A DNA stretch of 64,000 bases from Acanthosoma haemorrhoidale (taxonomy: Eukaryota; Arthropoda; Insecta; Hemiptera; Acanthosomatidae). The position numbers were made by a program, and so were the translations under genes. Every line of letters begins with the position of its first letter. Within the stretch, counting starts at the first letter, position 1. Below are positions 1 through 11,980 of the stretch, in pieces. The stretch lies in the NCBI GenBank assembly GCA_930367205.1, contig OV884014.1, positions 111,551,138 through 111,615,137 on the forward strand, given 5' to 3'. The notes beneath the pieces were generated by a model that did no database searches, was not told the DNA's origin, and saw nothing but the letters and a program-made list of their open reading frames with translations.

Positions 1-75
1 TCGGTCCGTGGGCTGTCCACAGTTTACTGAATGCTTGTCAAGTGATTTTGAAAAAAAAAAAAAGTAATCTATAGT

Positions 76-429
76 TGTTTTTTCCCCTACATAGACGCTT
101 TAAATTTACAGATAATTTTATACAATTATAGATCCTCGGGCGAATCTATTTACAAATTATTTTTGTATTTCCTGCAGCATCGCTACACTATATACAGGTT
201 TTGTTATTTTATCAAAATTATGTAATGAATAAACAAGTACAATGATACACATTATACGTGACTGGACTGAACTGACTAATAAAGGTGATGGGGCTCACCT
301 TTTTGATCAAACTTAAAACTAACTTACTAATTCTTAACCTAATTTTTCCCCGACAGTCTGTTGCCATCGATGCGGGAGGGGTGGTGGGGTCACAGTGTTA
401 AACACTGGGTTGGTTAGGTGCTGCAACGA
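76..429 (-). mobile_element. LINE-A 3' end, 5'-truncated copy
   Basis: This is the 3' UTR and last codons of the LINE-A non-LTR retrotransposon, read on the minus strand. The short T run at about 78-83 is the remnant of the poly(A) tail. It matches the copies at 3003, 22904, 28179, 33155, 39330 and 61900 almost base for base, including the GGTGATGGGGCTCACC stem-like motif and the end of the ORF (PPPLPHRWQQTV). It breaks off near 429 inside the codons for the QHL motif. It is a dead fragment. Confidence 0.85.
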
Positions 430-2432
430 TCCTATAGTTTATAATAAGTTAATGCACTAGAAAAGTTCAATATGCATGGAGCGTTTGTCGGGAGATGTCG
501 GGTTTCAGTTAGGGAACAAAATACATATCTTTTTTCATTACTTTTATTTATGGAACACATTTTTGACATACTGTGAATGTCTTCATCAGCTATCGATAAC
601 AGGCGGTTGGCTGATGAAAGTCAGATGTCAGTTGATTACCAATCTTTTAAGAAGTTCATTCATTCAGTCCAAAGTTATACTTACTTAGTACTTACCCATC
701 CACTCATATTATAATTTAGGAGAAAGTGGCGACAATTTTTTTCATCTTCAACGTGGGTTCGATTTTTTTCTGTCGTTCGTCGGTTCTGGTCGGGGGTCGG
801 CTCGGCCTCATGAAGGTAAATGAGTAGCTGTTTGAATACATATGTAGGTAATCCAATTAGGAAAACAGACATAACAGGAGAGAACTTACAACTAGTGCCA
901 ACCACGCCACATACCGGACCAGTAATGCTTAAAAACTAACTAAAATAAAAACCTCTCCAATGTGACTCAGAATTGCCTTCGATAGATTTCCTGCGATTAT
1001 ATACAGATTATATTACAATAATCTGGCCTTTTACAATGTACCAAGCGATAAAGTTTGTTTGTATCAGTTAATCGGTGCCATTTTTATTTTATATTATACA
1101 TTTAATGGCACGTGTAGGACATTTAACGATCCAATATTTACTGTTTAGTTCGGCTCGGTCAATTTCCCTTATGTAGTCAATTAAGGGATTATATGTGTGT
1201 GTCTAAGGACTAAGGTACCAGCAGATTATTTACTATGTTGGGGTTTACGTCGCGTAACACCCCTCTCCTCTTCAGTCAGTGTGTGTGTAGAGAGATGAAT
1301 CAGAGGAACAGTCAATGAACCTGCTGTTCTATTGTCGACAATAGAGGACACTCTATATAGAACACAGAAGTGTCACTGTTCAGAGCAGGCAGGATGGCAT
1401 AGATATTAAATTAGACGCAGAAAGCAGCTATAGACAAAAAAAGATGCTTTGAAAACCGAAATGGTGAACCACATCCCCAGTATCTTCATTTTTATCAAAT
1501 CCAGTCACCCCGTGTTTACCCTCTGAAGTGACGACGTCGAAATTAAACAATCGTGCACGATCGCGTAGTGAATACTGCACATGGAAAACGTTATAAAGCA
1601 ATCTCGTTTTTTTATGATTGATTGCTAGTTAAGATTTTAAGAAAATAACGAGAAATTTTTAAAAACAAGTTTTTATTTTTATTTAACTACTTAAAATAAG
1701 TAATGAAAATCCTTCTTAAATTGGTAAGGGCGGTGTAAATGCCCTAAGCGCAAGTCAAATAAAAATATTTTCTTAGCAATGATTTTAATCTTGTTTAGTT
1801 AGTAAATTTCATTCGAACTATCACTTGATATTTTAATTGCTAAAATAACATTTGTATGAAATTAATTTCATTTTAACCCAATTTAATGCATTTTGGTTAT
1901 CTTATATGATACTTTAATATATCGACATATGTATCAATTATTTACTGCGTGTTGTAATCTTTGTACTTGGCGTTGAGAATGACAATTGATTGTTAAACTT
2001 TCTTAGGAGAGTCAAAAATAAAATAAAATTGTGTTTAGATAAATTATCACGTCGATAACAACCGGTTCGCCAGAAAATTTATGAAATGTTGTCAGGTTAG
2101 TTTTGATAAGAGTTAAATTTCACTATTAAATTTATCTTCCTTTACTACCCATAACTCATCAAGTAGCCTCGAGCTTTATGTTGAATATAACTTCAAAAAT
2201 TCTGATCGGTTGGACATTTCGTGGACAAGACAAATAGGCTGACGAATGACGACCTGTTAGAAAGTACAGCCTCGGGCTGTAAGTAGCCTAGACAGACGCT
2301 TGAGATGATAGCATGTTATTTACTCCCGCCTATAATTGCGCGGGACATGTGTTCAGGCGGGAGATTGCTGCTTAATGATGTAATCACAGCCGAAAAGTGG
2401 AACGGTTCTTAGGAGGCCTGGCGTCTTCACGC
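430..2432. other. AT-rich sequence, no gene recognised
   Basis: No transposon family recognised elsewhere in the window and no convincing exon was seen here. The minus frame 905-681 stays open and ends at a GTAAGT, but its upstream acceptor is poor and the peptide is not recognised. From about 2250 the composition becomes more GC-rich and non-repetitive. Confidence 0.5.
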
Positions 2433-2447
2433 CCGGCAGATGGCGCT
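2433..2447 (+). promoter_or_regulatory. CTCF-like motif in a GC-raised island
   Basis: The bases CCGGCAGATGGCGCT closely fit the bilaterian CTCF core (CCASYAGRKGGCGCT-like). They lie in a non-repetitive, GC-raised stretch (about 2250-2480). The motif is seen directly; occupancy is inference. A single 15-bp match in 64 kb has a real chance component. Confidence 0.35.
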
Positions 2448-2780
2448 CGGTTACTCCCACGCTGTATGGTGAGTCAATCATGAATGGTTTTTTTTTCTTT
2501 ATCACCCAGAGTTGATCCAAACTTTCTACAGCCCATTAAATCTTAGCATTATGTAACAGCCTGAGGACAACTGGCAGAACACTTGAACAACACTCGGCCA
2601 GGACACGCCGTATTTTCCACGCTTCCGACCGTAAGAAAAATTCACCACAACCGGGGAATCTACTAACGGATGTTTCGGAAAAAGAACTGTGAATAAAGAA
2701 TTGGTAACACCTCTACCGTGTCCGCACTTTCCGATAGCTGGACGGTTTTTCTCCTTCGTTGTAATGTGTGAAATGATCTC

Positions 2781-2834
2781 GTAGCGGGAGTTGAACCCAA
2801 GTCCGTCAAAAATGAGCAGTCCACTTACCACCTG
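2781..2834 (-). repeat. tRNA-derived SINE-like fragment
   Basis: On the minus strand there is a pol III B-box-like GGGTTCAACTCCCGC, preceded by a possible weak A-box region (GGTGGTAAGTGGAC). No cloverleaf closes and no CCA-ready acceptor stem is seen, so this is not an intact tRNA. The downstream CGCTACGAGAT is shared with a degenerate segment near 29400, which suggests a dispersed SINE family. Confidence 0.35.
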
Positions 2835-3002
2835 AAGAAGTCCTAGATTAATGGAACACTTACCAAGAATAAGAAAATGGATCAGACACTGAGGAACAAT
2901 CTAATATTTCACGATAATAAAAGTAATTAATCAATTAGATGAGTTTTGATCATCTAAGACGGCAAAGATATCAAATTTTTCAGTTTGTTATAATACATAA
3001 TT

Positions 3003-3280
3003 ATTTTTCCCCGATAGTCCCTTTAAATTTACAGATAATTATATATAATTATAGATCCTCAGGCGAATCTATTAACAAATTATTTTTGTATTTCCTGTAG
3101 CATTGCTACATTATATACAGGTTATTTTAATTTATAAAAATTATATAATGAATAAACAAGTATAATAATATACATTAACTGGACTAAACTGACTAATAAA
3201 GGTGATGGGGCTCACCTTTTGGATCAACCTTAAAACTAACTTACATGCTAATTCTTAACCTAATTTTTCCCCGACAGTCT
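3003..3280 (-). mobile_element. LINE-A 3' UTR fragment
   Basis: A minus-strand LINE-A 3' UTR with a short T tract at its left end as poly(A) remnant. It stops at the segment just after the ORF stop (TTCCCCGACAGTCT), so it contains no coding sequence. It is almost the same length as several other copies, typical of 5' truncation during target-primed reverse transcription. Confidence 0.85.
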
Positions 3281-5296
3281 ATAAATAAATATAATACATA
3301 CTACACCCATTTATGTACTTAAAACATAAATTCCTAATACTTTTTGTATGAATAGAAGTAATTTATAATTAATTCGTTAGTGACAAAAAGGTTGCTATCA
3401 AGTATAAGTAAAATACGAAGCCGAAATTTTATCGGTTATATATAGACAAGAAATGTTATAGACATTATATATAGACAAGAAAGCAAATATTTGATTTGCT
3501 AATTTCAAGATAATTTCGCAATGAAAATTCTACTTTTGACATCCAAAAAAAAAAAATCAACAAAATTGTGTAGTTTTTTTTTTTTTTATGAAATACATTA
3601 TACTGGGCCTATTGTAAATTGTAAGTATCTGTGTTTGGTATCATTCTTTTCAGAATTTAACCAACTTCAAAGTGATACTGTTGTAACTTCGAATTTGTTT
3701 GCGTTTTAAAATTATAAATACTACTGAGGTCGTAGTTATTAATTTTAACTTATGGTGGTTTCCCCTATAATCATATAAACAATTAATCTACATTTCCTAA
3801 GAGCTATTTGCTAATAATTATTTCGTAGATATAGAATTTAAACGATCAAGTCTTCATTGTTTGTGTGCTTGTTACTTTTTCCCTCTGTGAAGTTGGCTAA
3901 TTTATGTTATAAATTTTATATTTGTTATACATTTTTTTTGTATTTGAGGAAACGTTGTATTTTTCATTTTTGTCAGATTTTCTATCACAGTTACTCTTTA
4001 AATTATGTTTGGGAGTTTTTAACAGCGCTAGTGTTTATGGTAAGGAATGCTTCGCGTACTTCGGAATCGTTTTTTGATGCTATTAATGGAACTAAAGAAC
4101 AAGAAAAATCATTGTAGGATTTATCGAGAAACAATATAAACACCTAGCAGAATAATTAGACTGTCCATTCTTAGAAAAAAAACCAACCCAAGAACGAAGA
4201 CCAACATGATGATATGTTGCGGAAAATATACGTGTAGTCACCGGACTATTTAACTGATGTGATGGCAATGAACAATAATTAATTTCCTCTTGGTTGACCT
4301 GTTCTAAATTATAGTTGATAAATTCTTTTAAAGGATAACACTGAACAAATATGGGTTAGCTTTTTTTTTTTTGTTTGATGACCCAGATCTAACAATTGTA
4401 TATCAATGAAAACTCGTCTGTATGTGAAATCACACAAACAAAATCCACGACCTACGAAGGCCACTTAGACGATCGACGTCAATAAAAACAAAGCGGCGAT
4501 AATTGTCACGAACGGTCTCCTAATGAACCAGTTACTGGTAACGGCCCTCGTGATTAACCGTTACAAACAACTGTGACTTTGGAACGCACGCTACCGCCTG
4601 TCACTGGCAGTTGATTTTTCTAGGAATATGTTTACACTATGAGGAATCTCTTTGTCACGATTATTTATTCATAAAAAAAAACATGAACGAGAGGAAATAG
4701 ACTAAAGTTTCAATATTTAACGGTTATTTTATACCTCCAGTCCACCTATTATGAAGGGCTAACCTTAACATGTAGATAACGGAAACAAAGGAACAGCCAG
4801 AAGAAGAAGAATTGAATGACTCGGTAGTGATTGAGCTGACAAGGACTCGGGACCAGCCACCTGTTGATGTGATGAGGACCGCGCCGCCTGGCGGATTCAC
4901 CGCAACACCTCGCACTGATTGTATTTGCATTATTGGCTGCTATGGTTTCGTCTGTATTATCTAACGGGCGTGTTAAACCATCTCGGATTAACTGAAATCG
5001 TAATCAGGCCTAACATAACATTACATAATAGTCATCAAAGTAGAAACATAGCGGAGGAACCTTTATCATTGCATATATATACTTGTGTATTACATCTGAG
5101 GAAAGAGTCCCCGTTTTGACATCTTCAAAAGCAAATTTAGTAAGTTGTATATTCGTCTTTAAAGTAGCTAAAACAAAACGTCCAGCGTTCACAATACTAT
5201 TAATAAAATGTTAATAAGTAGTGCTCACAATAAAACTCACACGATACTAGCGATATTCAAAAAAAAAAAATATTGCAACTTAGTAATTTTATAATA
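3281..5296. other. AT-rich unique sequence with a Myb-motif cluster
   Basis: No gene or known repeat is recognised. The plus frames at 3521-3709 and 3857-4117 are low-complexity, F/Y/L-rich translations of AT-rich DNA and not believable proteins. Around 4510-4590 the composition rises in GC and several YAACNG/Myb-type sites sit close together (AACGGTC, CAGTTACTGG, AACCGTTAC, CAACTG), which may be regulatory. Confidence 0.4.
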
Positions 5297-6312
5297 CAGT
5301 GGAATTCCGATATTTCGTATCCCGATTTTCATATTTTTTGCTAATTCGTACAAATTTGCCCATCCCCAGGGAAAATCCCGGTAAGTTGTATAAAAACAAT
5401 ACATTTCAGTCCCCTCCGTAATTCGTATTATTTTTATGCTCGAGGTCACTTACTTAAGACGCCTATAATAGGTATTTCCAGCTTAAAAACCTCGTTAATT
5501 CGCATTGTTTCAAGAAAGGGAAAGAGGACAGTTAGAGACCAGATAGCAGATTGAGTGTGAGATAAATATTTTCTATAAAATCCCATATGTAATTCGTACT
5601 CTTTTTAATGAAAGGAAATAAGGAGAGGAGAGAGGGAAAGTTTTAGGAATTGTACTAAGCTTTTCTTTCGTTTCTACAGTTCAGTCTCGTTTTCGTTATC
5701 GTTGTGACACGTTATCATCCTTTCGAAAAAAGTTAACCTATCTATTAAAGAGAAACAACAAATCACAAAGGCCGTGGCCAGTGGCTTTAAGAAAATTGAC
5801 GTATCCAAGCGTTTTAACGACCCTCGTTCCACGATCACATCAATCCTGAAGAACAAGGACAAAATTACTTCACAGACATCAAGCAGCAAAGTAAAACGCT
5901 TCAAGACTGGTGATTACCCACAACTTGAAGAGAACTTAAAAAAGTGGTTCGCGCAAGCAAGGAATTCAAATGTACCAGTTGGAGGAAATAAACAAAGGAA
6001 TTGACAATAACCGTCTGCGAGGATTGCGTCAAAAAAAAATTAAGGAATTTTTCGTACAAATGGTTGGTGTTTATTTAATCTAGAACATAAGTATGAACAT
6101 ATTTTTTATTGCATGTATTGTTTATTGTTTAGTTTAGTATTAAGCAGTGTTTATTGCATAGTTTTTATCCTTGCTACATTGTACATACTTCTTAATACAT
6201 ACATGTTTGCATTAATACGTTTTTTAATTTTGTACTCCGGATAATTGGTATTCCCGATAATTCGTACTAAACTTTCAGTCCCTTGACAATACGAATTATC
6301 GGGATTCTACTC
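5297..6312 (+). mobile_element. Pogo/Tigger-like DNA transposon, internally deleted
   Basis: Terminal inverted repeats are visible: CAGTGGAATTCCGATATTTC at the left, and at the right the reverse complement of GAGTAGAATCCCGATAATTC. The left end is preceded by the TA expected for pogo elements; the right flank has drifted to TT. The 1.0-kb length and the content (only a transposase N-terminus inside) show an internal deletion derivative that could move only with transposase supplied in trans. Confidence 0.85.
5745..6004 (+). pseudogene. Pogo/Tigger transposase N-terminus (CENP-B/Psq HTH)
   Basis: The frame encodes a basic helix-turn-helix of the CENP-B N-terminal (Psq) type: SIKEKQQI, then SGFKKIDVSKRF, then STITSILKNKDKI. 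It continues to LEENLKKWFAQAR, the start of the second HTH domain found in Tigger transposases. In the family the two HTH domains bind the terminal repeats and a DDE domain cuts and joins DNA. Here translation stops at 6004 and the DDE domain is absent, the element jumping directly to its 3' end. The real start is probably upstream of the ATG-like codon at 5774, because similarity begins at about 5745. Confidence 0.8.
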
Positions 6313-8391
6313 TTCTGCAGATAATTGAGAGATCAAGCATTTCCCACCAAATCAAATGACCTTACTTACCACATTATTTCAATTCTCAACTCATTAAACT
6401 GTCCATATATATATTTCTAATATAGGCAGCATATTAGTGGTTAGCCCCGTATCACTTTTAATAAATTCAGCCCATTAATGTTTCCTACAATGCAGATCAC
6501 TATTTTGTATACTATAATTTGTATAAAATGTAGCCAAACAACAGGAAATACAATGAAGCAATTGTAAATATATTCGTTTGTAGAATCTATATTTTGTAAC
6601 AAGGGACTATGAAAAAAAAAAATGTTGTCTTGTACATAAAAATAAATAATATCATTCATTGTCTAGCGGCAAAGGGCGAATATTCCTTCTTAAGTCGTCT
6701 TAAGTCTAAACCTCGTCAACGCACGTCTTGGGTGTACAATACAAGTGCCTTTCTGACACAAATTTGACTTCATCTTGAATCTGTAAATGATTGTTGTATT
6801 TATCCAAGTTACTGTTTTTAAATTTCAATTAAATTTTGCAGGAGAGTGGTATTTCACCAATTTAGTATCCAATAGTGGATGGATGAATTAATGAATTTTA
6901 AATATAATATTATTTATTGGTTTATTTTTTTTTTTATTCTTTGGGTCGTTTTCATCTATTGTTTTATAAAACAAACGTGTTTATAAATGTTTAGATGTTG
7001 TTTTTTAATTAATTTGATTTTTGGGATGTCTGAAACGTGAATGCCGACTGATGATGCAATAAAATATAAAATTTTAGATGATACTCAAAAGCTTTTTTGA
7101 TTGAAACAATTGATTTTCACCTGGTGTAAACATTAAAAAATAGGTGTTCACTTTTATCACTAACTCTTCCAATTTTTAATGTCTTTACCAGTCACTTAAC
7201 AAACAATTTATCATTTCGTTATTTATAATTCTACTCATTTATGTATTTTGTTTCAATATTATACTATTGGTTCATTGAAGTCATCAGTGTAAGTTTTGTT
7301 ATATATATATGTACTTTTTTAGTTAGTTAGTCATACTTTAATATTACTAGATATTACGTCATCCCATAATAATGTGTTGTTTGTCTTCATTTCCTTTCAT
7401 TATAAGTCGACCAGTAACTTATTTCTGGATAAGTACATAGGGGTTTGAATTGCCGCTACCGTTGAGGCATGAAATATGGAAAGTGTGAGCTATTACAGGG
7501 AGTCACCCTTAGGTTACTAAACTCAACCGACAGAGCTAATTCAGCTATGAATATGTAAGTGAAGAGGGGAGGGGTGTACAAAGTGGACACTTGCCTCGCA
7601 ACAACATAAAGTACATATATTAATTTACTATATAGTTAGCTAGATAGATCTGTCTATCTTAAAATAATATTTTAAGTCTCTTTAAAGTAATTTTTGATGG
7701 AAATATTACAAGGACAAAATTATATTTTATCCAAGTCAGGACAAAATACGCCTTGTACAGTTAAATGAAATACAACACTTTATTCTCGGGGGCATTTCTT
7801 CCCAAGAATTACAAGAATGAATGGAACACAATATGAATGACCATAAGGAACCATTGTAACAAAAAAAAAAAAAAATGAATAGAGACCACAAAAAAATAAA
7901 GAGAATAATAATGATAAATTATCAATTGTTAGATTGAAGAGAATAATATATTATTAGATAAGAAACTGGTTGGTAAAGTAAAGATTTAAAGATTGGGAGA
8001 GTTGACGAGTGCCGAATATCGATGGAAAAGAGACTTGCAAAGGTTTGTGGCACGGATAAGAAAAGAGCGGTCAAAGGAAACAGATTTGTGAGAACTGAAA
8101 TACAAGTGAAGGCGGCAATACTTATTTTTTACAATAACCAATTTTTCGCCAATTTTAATCTTTATGCTATTAATTTTCTTTGGTTTCAATTGAACTTAAG
8201 AAGTTCAAGAATGATCATGCGATCATGGACGTTTGGCCCAGGAAAACATATTTATTGTCATTTTTAGACTCTATGCAATGTAAATTGCTTTTGAAAAATA
8301 TTTGCCATTAAAAGCTAACCATTGAAGATTTATTTTATTTTCCATGAATTGTTTCGCTATCACTATAGTTATTACTTTATATTTAAACTAA
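6313..8391. other. AT-rich sequence, nothing recognised
   Basis: Very AT-rich, with homopolymer runs and no open frame with protein-like composition, no repeat shared with the rest of the window and no credible splice-bounded exon. Confidence 0.5.
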
Positions 8392-8502
8392 AATATATAT
8401 TAAAGTCTTAGTTATGTAATATTAAAGTTACATTTTTATTAAAGTCTTCGTTATGTAATATTTAACTTACATTTTTATAAAAGTTTTAGTTATGTAATAT
8501 TA
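8392..8502. repeat. 39-40 bp satellite, left part of a split array
   Basis: About 2.7 tandem units of a 39-40 bp repeat (core TTAAAGTCTTAGTTATGTAA, then TATTAAAGTTACATTTTTA). The array resumes at 10335 on the other side of a LINE-C insertion; the 11-bp ATGTAATATTA is present on both edges as the target duplication. Confidence 0.9.
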
Positions 8503-10334
8503 TATATATATATAATTCCTTTATTGTGCTAAAATTACAATCTGCCTTGCTAGGCAATAAGTAATTAAGATATACGATCATTCATACCATATTTACATTT
8601 CATCATTCACTCGCTCATTCATTCAGGACATGATTGGAGAAACTGGCCATTGCCAGGACTCCCACTGTCACTTGATTATAGCAGGTCACGAGGCCACTGC
8701 CGTTTCAGTCTCCGAGGAGGATTATAGGGATGAGTGGCGCAGTGCAATGACTGTGCTACAGGATTAGGGTGGTTGGAAAGGCTACTGTGGAATTTCGTAA
8801 ACTTGGAAGGGATGAGTTCTAGAATGTAGGGTATATTAAGGTCGTTATGAAGGGTTTTGTTGCTGACATAATAAGGGGCATTTACTATTGTTCTCAGGAC
8901 TTTTGATTGAAAGGATTGGATACGCTTGATGTTCGACTTTTTTGCTGTCCCCCATAGCTCTATTCCGTATGTCCAGATTGGTTTAAGTATAACTTTGTAG
9001 ATTAGTAGTTTATTTTCTATTGAGAGATGGGATGTCCTTTGAAGTAGTCTGTATAGTTGTCCAAAGCGTCTGTTTAGTTCTTGTCTTTTTAGTCTCGTAT
9101 GTGGGTTCCAGGTCAGTCGTTTATCGAGATGGAAGCCTAAATACCGTACTGTCTCGGATACAGGGAGAGGAATAGAATTAAAATAAACTAGTGGACAAGA
9201 CTTGCGACAAAGGGTGAAGGTAATGTGGGAACATTTTGCTTCATTAACTTTGATCCGCCATTGGTTGCACCAATAATCGATCTCGTCAAGGTGTTTTTGA
9301 AGGTTATGGGATGCTATGTCGGGGTCTGGGTTAGATGACAAGACTGCAGTGTCATCTGCAAATGTGGCCAAGAAGGTATTGGGAGTAGAGGGGACATCAG
9401 CGGTGTATAGGTTGTAGAGGATGGGGCCCAGGACACTGCCCTGTGGAACTCCTGCATTTATAGGATAGTAGTTTGAATATTCTAAACCACAGCGGACTTG
9501 GAAGAAGCGGTTTGAAAGGTAGGACTGTAGGATTAGGAAAAGGGTCTGTGGTAAATATCTTTTGAGCTTGTAGAGTAAACCTGCGTGCCAAACCCTGTCA
9601 AAAGCTTGAGCTATATCAAGAAAGGCAGCAGTGCAATACTGTTTGGTTTCAAGGGCTGAGGAGATGTGATCAACAACGCGAAGGCCTTGTTGAGCAGTGG
9701 AATGCCGTTGGCGGAAACCAAATTGGTGTGTAGGAAAAAGGTTTTTGGATTCAATAATTGGAAGTAGACGTTTTAGTAGAAGTTTCTCAAATATTTTTGA
9801 GAGGATAGGGAGTAGGCTTATTGGACGGTAAGATGAGGCGTCATTGGGTGGTTTACCGGGTTTGGCGAATAGGACAATAATGGAATGTTTCCAGAGGAGT
9901 GGGAAGTGCGTCGTTCGGATAATGCAATTATATATATAGGTTAGGAAGATTATGGCTTTAGGAGGAAGTTGTTTGAGAATTTGAGGAGTAAGGAGATCAT
10001 ATCCAGGGGATTTTCGGTAAGGTTAGTTTTTCAAAAGGTATTTGACCTCAGAGGGATTAACGGCTTTTGGTGGAAGAGAGAGAGGAATAGGTGAAGTGAG
10101 GAAATCTTCCACAGTTGTGCTGTGAGTATGGCTTTGATGAGAAAGGTTAGGTGTGAAAGTATGGGTAAGATGCAGAGCAAATTCCTCCGACCTATCCCCA
10201 TCCGAAGCCGCCCAGGACCCATCATCACGACTGAGCGGATGTGAAACAGGTTGATACTTTAGGATTTTTTTGGTTACATTCCACAAGGAGTTATCCCTGG
10301 TAGACAGAGAGGAGAGGTAGGAATTGAAAGAATC
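8503..10334 (-). mobile_element. LINE-C (jockey-clade), best-preserved copy
   Basis: A 1.83-kb 5'-truncated non-LTR retrotransposon inserted into a 39-40 bp satellite, flanked by an 11-bp target duplication ATGTAATATTA (8492-8502 and 10335-10345). It holds an ORF2 fragment followed by a 3' UTR with a polyadenylation signal (TTTATT at about 8518-8523 on the plus strand) and a short TA-rich tail. The 3' UTR, with the CATTCACTCGCTCATTCAT segment and the C-terminal codons, recurs in twelve further copies in this window. It is the youngest-looking LINE-C copy here. Confidence 0.92.
8676..10334 (-). pseudogene. LINE-C ORF2: reverse transcriptase, one stop codon
   Basis: The frame runs open from the 5' truncation at 10334 to the natural stop at 8676 except for a single TAA at 10023-10025. 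Upstream of it is WNVTKKILKYQP with DDGSWAASDG, the linker found before the RT of jockey LINEs. Downstream come the RT landmarks in order: KSPGYDLLTPQILKQLPPKA, SSYRPISLLPILSKIFEKLL, HQFGFRQRHSTAQQ, motif A AFLDIAQAFDRVWH, GVPQGSVLGPILYNLYTADV and the catalytic FADD (ATFADDTAVLSS). The thumb and C-terminal part follow (VRYLGFHLDKRLTWNPHTR, WTYGIELWGTA). The endonuclease domain and ORF1 are missing by 5' truncation. The enzyme would reverse-transcribe its own RNA at nicked DNA. The catalytic aspartates are intact, but the copy cannot be autonomous. Confidence 0.92.
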
Positions 10335-10537
10335 ATGTAATATTAAAGTTATATTTGTATTAAAGTCTTCTTTATGTAATATTAAAGTTACAGTTTTACT
10401 AAAGTCTTAGTTATGTAACATTAAAGTTACATTTTTGATTAAAGTCTTAGTTATGTAATATTTAACTTACAGTTTTACTAAAGTCTTTGTTATGTAACAT
10501 TAAAGTTACATTTTTAATTAAAGTCTTAGTTATGTAA
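10335..10537. repeat. 39-40 bp satellite, right part of a split array
   Basis: About five units of the same satellite as 8392-8502. In this part, units with TAACATTAAAGTTACATTTTT alternate with units with TAATATTTAACTTACAGTTTT, giving a dimeric higher-order period of about 80 bp. The array ends at the GATGCTGACC boundary. Confidence 0.88.
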
Positions 10538-11049
10538 TGATGCTGACCTGATCACGGATCTACACCTTAAATTATGTTATACCTTATATCTGAAAGATAT
10601 CGATACCGAGTTTATATGATACTATAAGTTAAATAGTCTGTCATGCAAAAGCACTTAAGACTTATGTTATTACGATCCTCGTTGAAAATTTTGTTATGTT
10701 AATATTGATAGTTCAATTGTGAGGATATTGACAGGCAATCATGGGCAGCTTTGTCTGATAACAGCCAATCAGTAACCGCAGTTATAGCAGGAGCAGAAAC
10801 AGTGGTCAATAGACACAGCCAGTATTAATTCGCAAGGAATTAATTGAACCTTGGCAAACTGGCTCTCCGCCCGATAAAGCACAAATGCTCCCAGCTCTGG
10901 GGTTAGTCAACTTACAACTTGGATGTATTAGGTATTTTATTCATCTAATATAATCAATTTGTCTCGAGTTAACTAATTATTACAACAACCAGTTTAGGAA
11001 GAAAAAGTACCTGAAAACAGTTTTGAAATATCCGTACATAAAACACTAT
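10538..11049. other. Unique sequence, possible regulatory island
   Basis: No gene. The part from about 10720 to 10910 is GC-raised and non-repetitive. It contains an AGCCAATCAG (CCAAT-type) motif, a homeodomain-like TTAATTCGCAAGGAATTAAT near-palindrome and a Runx-like AACCGCA. Function is inference only. Confidence 0.35.
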
Positions 11050-11055
11050 TCTTAA

Positions 11056-11265
11056 GTGACAGTCCTGGCATTGGCCATTGGCCATTGGGCCAGTTTGTCC
11101 AATCATGTCCTGAGCGTATGTGGCTCTCGCGCTCTTGGTCCAGCCTCCACTGGCTCGTATCCGGTGACGCGACCGATGGAGGAGTGTGTACGACTTCCTA
11201 AGGTTCCGCTTCCTCTTTCGCATGCGAGGGCGGTGATAAGAATAATCACTGTACGAGCGAGTGAA
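11056..11265 (+). mobile_element. LINE-C 3' UTR fragment
   Basis: A plus-strand piece of LINE-C 3' UTR, recognisable by CAATCATGTCCTGAGCGTAT, CTCGCGCTCTTGGTC and TCGCATGCGAGGG. It lacks the ORF end and has lost the last part containing the polyadenylation signal. Confidence 0.85.
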
Positions 11266-11980
11266 TGAAGAATTGTAAAATATAATATGAATGAGAACAT
11301 TGAACACAATTAAGATTTGACTTTTAGGCAGATGCTATTCTATGACAAACATGTTGTTGCATCCACTCATTTATAAATTCGCTGTTGAAAAATGAATGAA
11401 CCCAGTATAATATTTCCAATGATCATATCATTTAATGATTTCTGAAAAAACCCTGACCTAAAATACCTCATCAATTCTTCAATAATTTAATAGCAATTAA
11501 GATGACAAAGCAAGGTTGTTTCGAGATGTCTAGTCATATATATTTTTTGTTTGTTCAAGAACTTAAATCGTATGATATTATCGTTGATGGTGCGTTATAC
11601 GTGAAATATTGTCTTCCCGGAATTTAGATTTCAATCAAAATGCTGCTTAAATGTATTGTGCCACATTTACTATTGCTAAATAACAGGACAATGTGAATAA
11701 ATAGTGGCAGGAGCGGGAATCTAACCCAATACTCTCTGGTTACCGTCCTTAATGAACCATCTACCCTCCAGCAGTTCGATTCCAGGCTTAGCATAACAAT
11801 ATGCCGATTGAACGGACTCACAAGATACTTTATTCGCAAAAATAACTGATAATTCTTTAATACGATTATAAACTTTTATTTGCAATATCCAGTGATTTAT
11901 CTTATCAATTGTCCCCTTAAGGCCTTCAGCAGGTTTGGACGTGAGGAAAATAAAAAGGGAATTTCTCTAACGGCGGGCGC
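11266..11980. other. AT-rich sequence with a tRNA-like segment
   Basis: Mostly AT-rich with no gene. At about 11695-11780 the minus strand reads like a degenerate tRNA-derived SINE (TGGTTCATTAAGGACGG as A-box-like and GGGTTAGATTCCCGCTCC as B-box-like); the plus strand also has a B-box-like GTTCGATTCCA. Neither forms an intact tRNA. Confidence 0.3.

Noticed and set aside
681..905. Minus frame ending exactly at a GTAAGT (possible exon)
   Set aside because: The upstream acceptor (TGTATTCAAACAG) has a poor pyrimidine tract and the peptide is not recognised.
3521..4117. Two plus frames rich in F, Y and L as membrane proteins
   Set aside because: Composition is what AT-rich DNA gives in any open frame; no start context or homology.
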